Assembly: GCA_026225945.1 (NCBI GenBank) | Contig: JAMJFZ010001796.1 | Coordinates: 22,978,001 to 23,042,000 of the forward strand | Length of the DNA: 64,000 nt | Source of the DNA: Cricetomys ansorgei | Lineage: Eukaryota; Chordata; Mammalia; Rodentia; Nesomyidae | Direction of reading: 5' to 3' | Part shown: positions 23,515-35,042 of the stretch, one piece after another | Layout: each line of letters opens with the position of its first letter | Numbering within the stretch: position 1 is the stretch's first letter | Program-made: the position numbers and the translations under genes | Notes under the pieces: generated by a model | What the model was told of the DNA's origin: nothing | Seen by the model: only the letters and a program-made list of their open reading frames with translations | The model's database searches: none

Positions 23515-23672
23515 AACTGATTGTTGTTGTGCATGTATGTGTGTGTAAGTGTGGGTTCACTTATGTCGCAGTATGCATGTAAAGGTGAGAGGACAGCTTC
23601 TGAGAGCTGTTTCTATCCTTCCATTGTGGATCTAAGACTATTGCCCTCTGAATCATCTCACTGGCCCTTGTT
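23515..23672 (-). mobile_element. B3/B2 SINE, minus orientation
   Basis: A TG-rich 5' side, aggtgagaggacagcttctg, then ctctgaatcatctcactggc followed by cctt, the reverse complement of the B2-type head. Confidence 0.7.
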
Positions 23673-23769
23673 TCATTCATTTGTGTCTTAATAAACCAAG
23701 TGAAAAAACTTTAAAATACATTTTTATTTTTAGTTGTCCAATTTATTAATGTTGTGGTATATGTATTTG

Positions 23770-24058
23770 TTGGTCTGATGTGTGCACATGTGTGTTTGTT
23801 GGGGGATTTTATGTTGATGTCAAATATCTTTCCATGGTTACTCTTCATATCTCTGATCCAAAAATCTCAGTGATTCAGCTAGATTGGCTGGCCAGTATGC
23901 TTCAGGGATCTACTTGTTGTCTTTCTCCCCCTTTCCTGTTGTCAGTCCTGGAGTTACAATATGTGCCACCACATCTAACTTTTTATGAGTTTTGAGTGTT
24001 TACGTGCAGGTCCTTATGTTTGTGTAGCAGGCACTTAACAGACCAAACTATCTCCCCA
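23770..24058 (-). mobile_element. B4 SINE, minus orientation
   Basis: It has ctagattggctggccagta, cttcagggatctacttg, cctggagttacaatatgtgc and cacatctaac, then an ID-like end accaaactatctcccc. Order as in B4. Confidence 0.75.
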
Positions 24059-24061
24059 GGA

Positions 24062-24126
24062 TTGGGATAAAGTGGCGAATGCTTGCCTAGTATATGTCTA
24101 GGGTAAATTCCCAGAACTATAAATAA
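24062..24126 (+). mobile_element. ID-type SINE
   Basis: It has gggataaagtggcgaatgc, ttgcctagtatatgtctagg and ttcccagaactataaataa, a tRNA-Ala/BC1-like ID, abutting the B4 of opposite orientation. Confidence 0.7.
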
Positions 24127-24200
24127 AATGAAAAAGTACTATATGGCTAATTTTATTGTATTCTGGTTCTTGCCTTCCACTAATGTCTTTCCATTGGCAA

Positions 24201-24447
24201 TTTCCTTTTTTCTTTTTCTTCTTTTTCTTCTTCTTTTCTCCTTCTCCTCCTCCTTCTTCTTCCTCCTCCTCCTTCTTCCTTCCTTCCCTCCCTCCCCCCC
24301 TCCCTCCCTTCTTCTTCTTCTTCTCCTTCTTCTTCTTCTTCTTCTTCTTCCTCCTCCTCCTCCTCCTCCTCCTCCTCCTCCTCCTCCTCCTCCTCTTCCT
24401 CTTCCTTCTTCCTCCTCCTCCTCCTCCTCTTCCTCTTCCTTCCTTCT

Positions 24448-24479
<32 letters not shown>

Positions 24480-24511
24480 CTCCCTCCTCCTCCTCTTTTT
24501 TTTTTTTTTTT
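24201..24511. repeat. 311-nt uninterrupted polypyrimidine tract (expanded B1 tail)
   Basis: Every base from 24201 to 24511 on the + strand is C or T, with long TTC, TCC and CTCCTC runs and C-rich blocks. It ends in an oligo-T that joins directly to the reverse-complement B1 at 24512. It produces five overlapping long open frames (124-197 codons) of Arg/Lys/Glu/Gly or Ser/Pro/Leu/Phe composition. These are artefacts. Confidence 0.97.
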
Positions 24512-24650
24512 GAGATATGGTTTCTCTGTTGTAACTCTGGCCATCTTGGAACACACTCTGGAGACCAGGCTGCCCTCAGATTCATAGAGATCCACCTGCC
24601 TCTGCCTCCCAAGTGCTGGGATTAAAAGCAAAAGCCACCACCACCTGGCC
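24512..24650 (-). mobile_element. B1 SINE, minus orientation
   Basis: It has gagatatggtttctctgttg, ctctggagaccaggctgcc, gcctctgcctcccaagtgc and ccaccaccacctggcc. An imperfect 12-bp target duplication (10 of 12) lies at 24193-24204 and 24651-24662, so the pyrimidine tract lies inside the inserted unit. Confidence 0.9.
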
Positions 24651-24679
24651 ATTGGTGATTTCTTGATCTTTGTACACAT

Positions 24680-25600
24680 GAGCCAAAGCACAATTATTTA
24701 AATTTGTTTCATATATTTTGGTCTTTTTATTCACCTCCCTTAACTTCTTCCATATCCTACTCTCTACTCCCTACCCACTGTACTTTATGTTCTTTCTCTT
24801 TTAAAAACACACACAAAAAACCAAACACCTAATAAACAAGCCAAAACAGAACAAAAACCTCTCCCCCTCCCGAAAAAACATGTATTCTAGTTTGTGTTGT
24901 CCAATTGCTTCTGAGCATGAGACCTACACTGGAGTATAGCTGATATACATACCCAGTGTCTCTTCATTGAAGAAAATTTATTTTCCCCCTTCCAGAAACT
25001 ATCAGTTGTAAATACTTTCTTGGCCAGGGGTGGGACTTTACCCACTTGCACTTGTCCTTGCTGAGAATTTGTATGGCTTGAACTTAATTCAGGTCCTGTG
25101 AATACTGTCACAGTCTCTGTGAGTTCATATGCATCAGCCTTGTTGTATCTGGAAAATGCTGTTTCCTTGAATCCTGCCACCTCTAGTTCTTAGAATCTTT
25201 CCACCTCTTCTTCTACATAGATTGTGAGCCTTGAGGGGGGAGGTGTGATATAGATATCCCATTTAGGTAGGGCTGAGCCCTTCAAAGTCTTTCACTCTCT
25301 GCAAATTATACAGTTGTGGGTTTCTCCATTAATTACCATATACTGCCAGAAGAAGAAGTTTCTCTGATGTAGATTGAGGGATACACTGATCTATGAGTAT
25401 AGCAATATGTCATTAGGAGTTGTTCATTTATAGTAGATTTTCTCCTAGGGCCATGACCTATCTAGATTCTTGGCTTCATTAACAATGTTAGTTATGGGTT
25501 CTGTTTCATGGAATGGGCTTTAAATCCAATGAAAAGGTAATTGGTTACTCCTATAACATTTGTACCACTATTATACCAGCACAATATAGTTCTTAATAAG
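24680..25600 (-). mobile_element. L1 3'UTR-region fragment, minus orientation
   Basis: Reverse-complement blocks in order: an oligo-A/C stretch, tctagtttgtgttgtccaat, gcttctgagcatgagacct, ttggccaggggtgggactt, cacagtctctgtgagttc, atctatgagtatagcaatat and gtcattaggagttgttc, then ttggttactcctataac. No frame is open. Confidence 0.7.
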
Positions 25601-25619
25601 TAGTTGGACAGAAATCATG

Positions 25620-26270
25620 CTGATTTTAGAATCCTTATATATGCTTACATTCAAAGAAAGATGTGAGACGAGTCTGCCTTCATATTGTATAAAGTCAGAA
25701 TTCTGGTTCCCTGTGTAATATTTTCTCAGTAGTCTGTAGGGACCAACTCATTTGTGAAACCAGTAGTGGCAGAAATAAACACATAGAAACTAAAGGCATA
25801 GGCTCTTTGCCTACTGTCTTTTTAGAAAGCTGGATATGATGGCATGTGCCTGTGGTTCTATATTTCCTTCTTAAAAACAAGCAAGCAAAAAATACTCAAC
25901 AAAAAAACAAACAACAGATCAGACAGGGAGAGAAAACACAGGAGAAAGGGAGAGGGAGATTGAGACTATATTTTAGTGTGACCTGCTAGTCACACTCTAC
26001 CATGTCAGTGATTTTGTTTGTTTGGTTATTTTTTTTCCACTTGTGGTTCCTCTGTGATTAAAAACAATAGAACAATGTCTTGGTTGTAGTCACCCTGCCT
26101 GAGACTTAGGTTGTAATGTGCTCCACCTGCTTGTCTAGGATGCTCTACAAATTTATTGCTATGCTCATTGTTTGAGGATGATTGTGGACAGATGTTCCCA
26201 AATATTATTGGATCTTTAGGTTTATTTGAGTCAGTTTGAATGGTTTTGATGATTTGAGTGATGTCTTTTT
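25620..26270. other. Intronic sequence, nothing recognised
   Basis: It contains A-rich runs near 25880 and no recognisable gene or repeat beyond a possible B1 scrap at 25828-25862. Confidence 0.45.
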
Positions 26271-26274
26271 CTTC

Positions 26275-26467
26275 TGCAGCTTGTCCTCCTCCTCTTTCTC
26301 TTTCCTTCCTTGCCGTCTCGTCTCCCTCCCTCTTCCTCACTCTCTCTTCTTCCTCTATGCCTCTCTTCCTCCCTTCCTCCTTCCCTCCCTCTCCCAGTTC
26401 TCTTCTTCCCTCACCTCTCTCCTCTGTTTTCCTCTCTCCCTCACTCCCTTCATTCTTCCCTCTCTCT
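26275..26467. repeat. CT-rich low-complexity tract
   Basis: Mostly C and T with scattered purines, leading into a minus-strand B1. It has the same arrangement as the tract at 24.2 kb but is shorter and interrupted. Confidence 0.85.
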
Positions 26468-26575
26468 GTTCTCTCTAGAGTCTATGTAGCCCAGACTAGC
26501 CTAAAACTTCCGAATCTTCTGTCTCATCCTCCCAAGTACTGAGATTACAAGTATGTGCCACCACACTGAATTTTT
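26468..26575 (-). mobile_element. B1 SINE, minus orientation, diverged
   Basis: It has agagtctatgtagcccagac, tcatcctcccaagtactgag and tacaagtatgtgccaccaca. Confidence 0.8.
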
Positions 26576-26749
26576 TGGAATGATCTACTTTGGGATAGGT
26601 ATGGACATACAGGATTGATTATGTTGTGGATATATAAGATTTATGTATAAGGCAAAGGGAACTTTTTTTTTTAAAAATTGAATGTCACTGTAATGCAGCT
26701 TCGCTTACTTGTGCTCTTGTGGAAAAGAACCTAAGGAAATTTTTTTTAG

Positions 26750-26878
26750 GTTACTGACCTTTTGGACAGATAGTGCAGAGTGGCTTAAAATTCATTTTCT
26801 TGTGACCCCAAATTCAATCCCCATGCCTCGGTCCTCTGAATGCTGGGTGTATAGGTGTGATCTGCCACACCTAGTGAG
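26750..26878 (-). mobile_element. Highly diverged B1-like relic, minus orientation
   Basis: It has ttcaatccccatgcctcgg, ctctgaatgctgggtgtat and tgatctgccacacctag. Confidence 0.45.
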
Positions 26879-26879
26879 A

Positions 26880-28055
26880 ACTCCAATTAAAAAAAAAAAT
26901 TTTAAAAGGCTTAATTTTGCTCAGAAAAACTAGCGATTTATATAAGATTTTATGTTGCTATAATTTCATAAGGGCATTTTCCCCCCAAAATTTTAGGGAT
27001 ATGTTTTTAGAGTTGTTATTATGACTGTGAATTTCTTTATAATATTTTGCTTTGGCTTTCTAAGTGAACATTCTAGTATTAATCATCTGCAGATAGTTAA
27101 CAGCAATTGAAAACCATAGCATTAGAATATTGTGGGAAGGATTTATTAACCTTTCTGTCCTGTGTAAGATTAATCATTCATTAGGCATGGTCTTCATGTA
27201 ATTTAATTAGACTTATTAATCTGATTCGATGAAAGTAAATGAGTATTTTGAAATCTCCCGCTAAACTCAGTAGACTCTTCTCATGATCAAATATAAACAC
27301 AAGAGGGCTTGCTCGGCACTTTACTCAGGCTCTGTTCACACGCTGCTTCTATTGAAACATCTTTAAAACAATGCAGTGTTTCCTCCAGCCCCTGACCTGT
27401 TCCCTCATATTCTCTATCATCTTAACCAGTTCTTTCATTCCTTCTACAGTTCTGATTGCGTTTATCCCTGCCAAACTGTTGTGCTCCCTGCTGTGTTCTT
27501 GGCTCCTAGAATAGTGTATGGCCCTATAAGATACTCCAGAATGAGTTCTTGAATTCATGTAACATGTTAGTAGTCTGTCACCCCAGTTAAGAAAAAGGCT
27601 TTGAAGAAAAAGGCTAAGAAAAAGTGCTCACCAAGGGTGGACTCTCATTTGTTTAAAAGAGTGTAAGGCACAAACCACAAATAGTGAATTTGTTTTTCAT
27701 ATTTTTATACACATATGTGTGGTCACTTCAATTTTTTTTTATATGTTTGACTTTTATAAAGCTTTTTTTTCATCCAGAAATAAGAAGGGTGTAGTGTTGA
27801 AGTAACATCTGGAACCCACAGAGCCTACTACTACTCTTTGCTGATGTGGATGGGCTGATTTGCAAATAAGATCACAGGTTTTCTTCAACTCAACCACACC
27901 TGGCTTATTTATTTATTTATTTATTTATGCCCTATTCATATAGACAGGAAAGAGTATTGTCATATGGCTGTCATGTATCAAACTCTTTAACAGATTAGGG
28001 ATCTAGATTATTTTCTCCAATTTGTTTCTTATTTTTGATGTAGATTTAAGGCCTT
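26880..28055. other. Intronic sequence with a short (TTTA)n at 27904-27929
   Basis: Unique-looking and AT-rich. No gene recognised. The KK-rich open codons near 27590 are too short to interpret. Confidence 0.5.
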
Positions 28056-28060
28056 AGATT

Positions 28061-28101
28061 CTCTCTCTCTCTCTCTCACTCTCTCTCTCTCTCTCTCTCT
28101 C
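28061..28101. repeat. (CT)n microsatellite
   Basis: About 20 CT units with one CA interruption, on the flank of a minus-strand SINE. Confidence 0.97.
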
Positions 28102-28288
28102 ATGTGCTTGTCTGTGTAAGTATCTTCCTCATGTACACAGATGCCTTGGAGGCTAAAAAGGTCATTGGATCCGCCAGAGTTGCAGATTGGAATTATAGCC
28201 TTATACGGTTGTTGAGAACCAAACTCTGGTCCCTCTATGAAAGCAGCACACTTTCTAAACTGCCAAGTTGTCTCTCCAGTGCCAAGGC
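28102..28288 (-). mobile_element. B2/B3 SINE, minus orientation
   Basis: The reverse-complement order runs from ttgttgagaaccaaactctg and gtccctctatgaaagcagc to ccaagttgtctctccagtgc. Confidence 0.75.
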
Positions 28289-28483
28289 TTTATATCTTTA
28301 TGAAAACATTTTATAAACTCTTCCATCTAATTTTGTTTTTTTCTACAACATCTTATGTTCTTGTGGTAGTACTTGGCTTTATCTCAGATCTTCCTACTTT
28401 CCTGTTGAGTTCTTAGGTATGTTTTTGGATTGTATTCCAGAATTCTTGGATGTTGTAGCCATATTTGTTTTTTCTTTGTTGAT

Positions 28484-28640
28484 TTTGTTTGTTTGTTTTT
28501 TTGAGACAGGGTTTCTCTGTTGTAGCTCTGGCTGTCCTGGAACTCACTCTGTAGACGAGGCTGGCCTCAAACTCACAGAGATCTGCCTGCCTCTGCCTCC
28601 TGAGTGCTGGGACTAAAGGTGTGCGCCACCATCGTCTGGC
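28484..28640 (-). mobile_element. B1 SINE with target-site duplication, minus orientation
   Basis: A well-preserved reverse-complement B1: ttgagacagggtttctctg, ctggaactcactctgtag, ctgcctctgcctcctgag and ccaccatcgtctggc. A 9-bp direct repeat TTTGTTGAT flanks it at 28475-28483 and 28641-28649. Confidence 0.93.
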
Positions 28641-28649
28641 TTTGTTGAT

Positions 28650-29480
28650 GTTTGAATGTAGAATGTCATCAACTTTACTCTTCATCACCAGTATTTTCTT
28701 TCTTCCTAGGGTGAGTGTGTGGGTGATGATTTCTAGTGTATTTTTATTTGATTTGTTGAGTTATTAATTTCCAACATTTCTATTTGGTGGTGTTGTTGTT
28801 TTCAAACTTTCTCACTTTCCTTCCTTTTTCCATCCATTTGGTGATGATCTCATTCATTTTGTTAATTTTTTCCTTAAGGTTGCTGATTCTCATTTTATGT
28901 TCTGGGTTGAGTTTATTATGTGTATCATCTTTGAGGTCACTGATTGTTTTCACTAGCAAACTTTGAAATTGTCATCTAGTGTTTTACCCATTTCACTATC
29001 TTTGCTTTCAGTGCTCGAGGAATTGTGATCTTTTGGAGGAGTCATGCTACCTTGCTTTTTCATGTTTCTTGTGTTTCTGTGATGTGATTTGTGCCCCTGC
29101 TGGTGTGAGTGCTCTTTGAGCTTTATTTAGGATCTTCTATTAAGCAGCCTGCTTTTTAGGACTCAACTCCTTGTAGCACTCCAGAGAAGAGAAAATTTGC
29201 TTTTGGATGATGCTTCTGTCCCCAAGCCTATCCATGATTTTTGTTTGTTTGCTTGTTTGTTTGGCTTGGCTAGTTGCTTTGGCACATTGCTCATTTTTTT
29301 ATGCACTTTTCAGTATTATCCCTGTGTTTTTGAATTTCTGAGGCTCCTTTCTCGTCTCTCTTTAGAACAGAGTCTATCTTTCTGTACTCTGAGTTTTCCT
29401 CATTTACTCACATGGAAGCAACTTGGAGTCTGCCATCTTACCTGGGCGTCATTTTCAGTGGTACCCATGGGAAACACTGT
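28650..29480 (-). mobile_element. L1 5'/ORF1-region relic, minus orientation
   Basis: T-rich sequence resembling the reverse complement of the L1 5'UTR/ORF1 (ttcattttgttaattttttc, ttaaggttgctgattctca, gaggtcactgattgttttc). It is low in identity and without open frames. Confidence 0.5.
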
Positions 29481-29774
29481 GACATACCTGGGTGAATTCT
29501 TTTATCCTCTTGTGACATGCTTCTATGCATGAAAATTTCATGAAGGAGCATGGAAAGGCTTTTAGGAGAAGGAATGAAAATGTAGATCAGAATCCTGAGA
29601 AGGGTACTTTGAGTACCAGCCTGGCATTGGTGGCTTGCTTATCTACATAGGGTCGTCTGTGCACCAGGAGAATAAAGTCTATTTTTTTCCAACCATACGA
29701 TATGATTGATTATCTAATGTTGCCAGCTGCCTGTATTGATTTAGACAAATTTTTGTTATATCTCCTTTCTTTAG

Positions 29775-30006
29775 GCAATTAAACCAGAGAGCAGTGATAA
29801 AGAAACAGAAGCTACTTATGAAACTGAGATCCCGGAGGAGTGCTGTGGACGCCACCTCCTGCAGCAGTCCCCAAAAGGCTGTAGTGGTAGTCCTGATGTC
29901 ATTATAGAGGCTCAGTTTGATGACAGCGACTCAGAAGATAGACATGGCAACACTGGTGTGCTGGTTGATGGCATTAAGAAATTGTCAGTTCATACTCCTG
30001 ACAGAG
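29775..30006 (+). CDS. DIS3L2: DIS3L2 internal exon A (partial CDS, 232 nt)
   Basis: This exon encodes part of DIS3L2, an RNase II/RNB-family 3'-5' exoribonuclease that works in the cytoplasm without the exosome and degrades oligouridylated RNAs, notably pre-let-7. Read in frame from 29775 it gives 77 codons plus one base: it starts [16 protein letters not shown], has a very acidic stretch ([13 protein letters not shown]) and ends [10 protein letters not shown]. This matches the recalled DIS3L2 segment in the N-terminal cold-shock region before the RNB domain, where an acidic flexible insert is expected. The acceptor is a pyrimidine run ending tttag and the donor is gtgagt, close to consensus. 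The exon ends one base into a Gly codon, and the next exon completes it. By recalled human numbering this is probably exon 6, whose deletion is linked to Perlman syndrome; the number is from memory. Confidence 0.95.
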
Positions 30007-30355
30007 GTGAGTCTTGGGCACCTGTTTGGCATTTTGTTACAGCAGATGATTCTTTTTTAAGTTGGAAGCTCTTTCTGCAACAGAGTAAGAGACTCACAAA
30101 ATGATTGGTATATTCCCAAAGTCTGTGGCAGCTTTAGGAAGGCTGGTAGGCTGGTTATAACAGAGGGAAAGGAAGTACCACATGGTGGTTTGTGGGTAGT
30201 GGTTGCTGTTGCTGTTTGCGATAGGCTTTGAATTACTATCCATAGTTAGCTGCCTGCAGTGTGTTTTATTCTACCCTGTGCTTGATATGAGCAGAATTAT
30301 CCTCCCTTTTTTTTCCTTGCTTCCATTCCTCCCTCCATGTTTCCCTCTCTTTACC

Positions 30356-30410
30356 TAAGGCTTACACATGATAGCTAAGTGCTCTACCATTGAGCTATAC
30401 CTTCAGCCAG
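30356..30410 (-). mobile_element. ID-type SINE, minus orientation
   Basis: It has ctaaggcttacacatg, taagtgctctaccattgag and ctataccttcagcc, an ID head in reverse. Confidence 0.75.
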
Positions 30411-32740
30411 AATTAAGCAAGTCTTAAAAATTCTTTAAAAAAATACTTTATTTTACCCTCAGTTTTGCTTTACTTCAGTATATAATTTAAAAATGTATTT
30501 GTCATTTCTGGTAGGCATAGATAACTTTGAATTTTGAAAGTAGATTATCTTTAGGAGGTATTTTGATTCTAACCTCCCTCACCCCTTCACCCTCCACCCC
30601 CCCAAAAAAGAAGCCAGTTGTATTTTTTCTGAGTGGTGCATAAGCCATGGGTTTGGTTATTATAGAAAATGTCAGATTGTAAACACAGGAATCAAGAGCT
30701 GTACCCAAAGGCTCTACCTGGCCACGCTCCAGGGAACTTAAGGGCAAGAGATATTTGTAAGTTGAGTGTTGCAGTGTCTACATTTCTCAGGGGTTCTAAA
30801 TAGGCAAAGTATATTTCCAGCCAGGTTGAGTTTTGTATATACTTAGAAATGGAGAAGAGTGAGCAACATGGACCTGGTGAGACTGATTAGACAATAAGCA
30901 TTGTTATCAAGACATTTCTGGCCCAATCGCCATGAAACTCTAGAAGGAATGCCAAAAGATTACCAAAGGAGGACGTTGAGCAGACAACCTAGGGTAAGAC
31001 CTGGCAAGCACAGCTCAGTTATCCTGAAAGGCTGGGCTGATTTCAGGAAGGATTGCAGAAGCATTGCTGGTCTTCTCCATTGGTTATGACCTTAGCCAAA
31101 GAGTATGCGCTGAAAGCACGTGTCCTTTTGGTGGCAAGGATTACTCATTTAGAGTGACTTCCCAGTTTTGAAATTCACTTTGAACGAGCAGGCTAGTGTT
31201 TTTGCTGTCACTCTTGTCTGCCTTCATTTCCCAGGTACACTAACCTGAGGGCACCCACGTTACTCTTGTTTTGTAGCATGCTTAGGTAACTAGTGGTTTC
31301 ATTTTTTAGGGCTCAGACTGTTGGATCTTTATTTAGATGCAATTCCTTGACTTTTCTTCTGATGTTTATCCTTTCCTTCTTTAAAAGCAGTTAAATATTT
31401 TCCTTCTTCTTAAGACTGCATGTATGTTGTAAACAACAACATCCATATTAGAAGTTACGTTTTTTAAATGAGAAGCGAGGAATATAACCAGGAGCATAAA
31501 TAGCCAAAATTTTTATTAACAACATCACCAAGAAGAAAGATACTTACAGAACAAAATCAAGAACAGAACACTTAAGAATCAGTTGAGTGTTGATATAAGG
31601 TACTTAGAACAAATTCTAGAATAGTTCTGGTGGCTCAGAAGATCTCAGTATCTTCCTTTTCCTGGGCAGCAACTTGAGGGGATAAGACACTGATACAAAT
31701 GCAAGGAAATGATAAATGGAAGCAGTTGCAGAATCGATGACCTGGGTTATCAATTATTTTGTTCTTTGTCCTTTGAGAAGTTCACTTTGTCCTTTGGGAA
31801 GCTGTGAAGCCAGACTCATTCTCGTTGTGTCATCTGCTGTAATTCCATCTCTCTCATAGGAAAGGCTCATGGAGAGCTTTCCACGTCTATGGTGTGCATG
31901 TTTGTATTTTTTTCCTTATTCTTTTCACATGTTCCTAGCCTACTGCTATTTCTATTGCTTTCTTAGTAGCCTAGGCTGAGGGAGCAGCTTTAATCTGTGC
32001 CTCAGTGTCAGGTGCGGATCTCTCTCTCCAGCTAGTTTCTAAAATGAGACTTTGTGAAGCCACATGGCTGTTTCTCATTTCTTGATATTTAGGAAAATCA
32101 TAATTTGCTCTTTAAAAAAAAAATCACAGCATTTTAAGGGTATTTCCACCAGCTTTTTTTGCTTAGGATAATATAAAATCTGGTTACACTTAAGATGTCA
32201 GTACTTTTTGCATCATTTAAGGTTTTGAAATTTGTTATTGAAATAAACCATAACCTTAGAACACCATAAACTTTCCCTAAGACTTCTAGAAAGGATCTTT
32301 GCTTTGTATTATACTTTCAAGTGTATTATTAATCCTAATAGTTTATGCTTGTGTTTCAGAGTGTTATTTTAAATACCTGTTTCTTTATCTAAAACAAATG
32401 CTATACATTGCATGTGTTTGCTTGAGTTTCTCCCTTTTTGCTTGGGAACTTCAGTATCGTCTTTTCTGGCAAGTGAGAACATAGCCCCAGTCCAGTTGTT
32501 TGTAGCAAGGACTCTTCATTGAATTAAGAGAAAAAGCCTTTGTATATCTCAGATCCTCTAGTTTTCCTAGGAAGAAAACATGAATATATGCATATATACA
32601 TATATGAGAAAAAAAATATATGAGAGAAGATGGGCCAAAGGCCTGGGCCCATTTGAAGATCCAGTTCCATAGCCTCTTGAAATTGAACTTTTACTGCTCC
32701 ACAGGTATAGTTTCATGTCAACATGGGAATCTGTCATAAT
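30411..32740. other. Intronic sequence, nothing recognised
   Basis: Apparently unique. No exon of DIS3L2 or another gene is detected on either strand. Confidence 0.55.
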
Positions 32741-32822
32741 GGCTAGGAGTGTAGCACAGTGATAGAAACACTTGCCCAGGATTTACAAGTCGCCTGAATT
32801 TGATCCCCAACACTCGGGGAAA
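32741..32822 (+). mobile_element. ID-type SINE
   Basis: It has ggctaggagtgtagcacag, tgatagaaacacttgcccag and tttgatccccaacactcgg. Confidence 0.8.
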
Positions 32823-33990
32823 AGATCTGCCATTGTGTAGAGGCTAAGGATATATCAATTAAATTTTCATTGATTTTTAAATGCATCAGTGGCTTTGAAA
32901 AACGTTTTGGCAAAAGGTTGCCTGGTTAGCAAGTTCCAAAGGATAAAAGTCTTCACCAAGTGATATAAGAGCTTTGTATCTTTCATCACTGGGAATGGTA
33001 AGAGCAGTTTTGGCTTCAGAATCAGGTGATCATGTGAAGTACATTTCCTGCCCTCTGTCTCAGCAGGGTCTTCCAGAGACTTTTTCCAGTTTCCTTGTCT
33101 GGAGACTAGCCTCTACCAGCACCCGATGAGTGAGCATAGATTTGGAGTGTGAGGTTAAAGGTACCTTCACTTCTATCTCCCAGCCAGCTGCTGCTGTTTT
33201 TTCCAAGAGGAGACTCCATGAGGAATCCTCAGTCTCTCCTGAGATTTGAATTGGTCTATTACCACTCCTCACAAGTCTGCCCAAGTCACCACTGGGAAGA
33301 AGAGGACCTCTCTCTGCTTCAGACTTCTCAGTGCTTATGCTTCCTGAGTTCTTTTTCCTTCCTCCTGTCTTGCTCAGGGAAGCAGACCCATATAATTATT
33401 CTGATGTTATTCTCTGACTTACTGAAACCCCAAGATCCTCTTCTCCAAATTGTCTGTAAACCATTTTTCTTTCTCAGATCTGAATTTCTTTTTTTCAGAT
33501 CTCCACTGTACATAATGATGATTAGTATGTTGCTCGGAAATTAGAATAAATATTAAACACCTGGCGATTTTCTACTATCTATGTGTAAGTCTTTAAAAAT
33601 CTGATTTTAAAAATGTAAAACCTTGTCCAGACATATCTTTAACAAAGGGTACAGTTGAAGTTTTTGCTTTCCTGTTTTTTAGATTGGGTGGATAATGCAG
33701 TCATATTGGATAGGGAGATGATGGCCAGGACCTGCAATATCCTAAGCTTACTGCCCCCCTCCCACTCTTATCCTAGACCAGCCACAGCCTTCTCTGTGGA
33801 GTTTCCAGAAGAGATACATGCATAGAAGACAAAGTGAGACAGGGGTGCAGTTCTTCGTGAAGAAAGGCCTTAATCCAAGCCAGAGTGACTTCACCGGACT
33901 CCCTTCTACTGGCAGTGTCTTAGCCTTTTTATATCTTATCTCTGTCAATGGGTAGGGTTGTCCAGATCTCCATTTTTATCCTTTTCTTTT
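32823..33990. other. Intronic sequence, nothing recognised
   Basis: It includes a 131-codon open frame at 33149-33544 with a pyrimidine-biased, hydrophobic and low-information composition. I treat it as chance. Confidence 0.5.
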
Positions 33991-33992
33991 AG

Positions 33993-34072
33993 ATAGTACT
34001 GAAGATTGAACCCAGCTCCCCATACACACTAGAGGAGCACTGTATCTTTGAACTACTTGACTGTCCCCAGCT
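33993..34072 (-). mobile_element. ID-type SINE, minus orientation, diverged
   Basis: It has gaagattgaacccagctccc, gaggagcactgtatctttg and ttgactgtccccagc. Confidence 0.65.
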
Positions 34073-34432
34073 TTCCAAAGTTTCTGTAGTATTAAAATTA
34101 TGTAAATTACTTTGTCATATCCCCCACTTGTTCCTAAAATGTGGGAGTTGGAAAGACCTCTGAGTAAGTATATTTTCAATAATAGTATGGATTTAATCAG
34201 CTAGACTGTGATGAGTCATAAACGTGAATGTTTGGATAGAATTTGTTCTGCCCATGGTCTCCCTCACAGTACCTGAGAGTAAATATACTTGTTGGCAGTT
34301 TTGCTAGCACTTTTAGTATAGGATAATTAAAACAGAAACTTAAAAGGAAGCAATTTATCACAAAATATTGTTCATACTATTGTCTGCAAACAGTGTTATC
34401 AGTATGCTAGTACATCAGTTGCTGTGTGTTCC

Positions 34433-34540
34433 TGACTATCTCAACCAAGAATAACCAAGCAGAAGCAAAGATACTGACAAGCTTCTTGTTTTCTTACAGC
34501 AGCTGTTCTGCTTCCAGTGGGCATTCCACTGAATGAACAA
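34433..34540 (+). repeat. Dispersed direct repeat, copy 1
   Basis: Resembles 36299-36390: shared blocks gaataaccaagcagaag against gggtaaccaagtagagg, cttgttttcttacagc against cttgttttcctacagc, and gggcattcc against gggcatcc followed by gaatgaa. Unassigned family. Both copies contain an acceptor-like pyrimidine run plus TACAG. Confidence 0.6.
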
Positions 34541-34906
34541 ACCTGCAAGTTCTCTGGAATCTCCCTCCTTTGGGCTCTTCTCCACATGATTCTCATTGGC
34601 TTCTTGCTTGCTAGGTACTTTTAGCTTCTTTCTTGGCTCCCTAGATTATTTTTTAATCTACTTTCCTTGAGCTCATCTCAATGAGATGGGAAGAGCAACA
34701 TCTCTGAGTGGTGATATCCCTTTCTCTTTCACTCCTTCCCATGACAACTAATCTCAAGTCCTCCTCCTCCCACTCTTTTCTCCTTGCCCACCCATAGACC
34801 TCTCTCTATTCTGTTCAGTGTCATGCTAGTCCATGGTAGTGACAGCAGATGAACTGAACAGTCATGTCTATTGACATGTATGTTACATAGCCTTAGAAAT
34901 CATAGA

Positions 34907-35042
34907 AGGACCAGTGAGAGCTCTATGGTAAAGGTACCTGCTACCTACCAAACATGGCAGATCTTTGAGACTCATTTGATAGAATGAAAGAATCAACTTC
35001 TCCAAGCTGTCTTCCGACCTCCACACAGTAAATAAATACAAT
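34907..35042 (+). mobile_element. B3-type SINE, diverged
   Basis: It has aaggaccagtgagagctcta, catggcagatctttgagac, gctgtcttccgacctccac and a cagtaaataaataca tail. Confidence 0.7.

Larger units (their letters stand above)
1..29774 (+). other. DIS3L2: DIS3L2 intron upstream of exon A (5' end outside window)
   Basis: No exon-like open frame that I recognise precedes 29775. The interval is filled with interspersed repeats listed separately and AT-rich unique sequence. It ends in the acceptor tttag at 29774. The upstream DIS3L2 exons (start codon and first cold-shock strands) must lie before the window. Confidence 0.85.

Noticed and set aside
24098..24691. Open frames of 197, 165, 157, 143 and 124 codons on both strands
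   Set aside because: They exist because the 311-nt pyrimidine tract has no stop codons in most frames. The products are Arg/Lys/Glu/Gly or Ser/Pro/Leu/Phe homopolymer-like.
33149..33544. 131-codon + strand open frame
   Set aside because: Hydrophobic, low-information composition with no recognisable family. It overlaps a minus-strand open frame equally long for its size, and there is no promoter or splice context.
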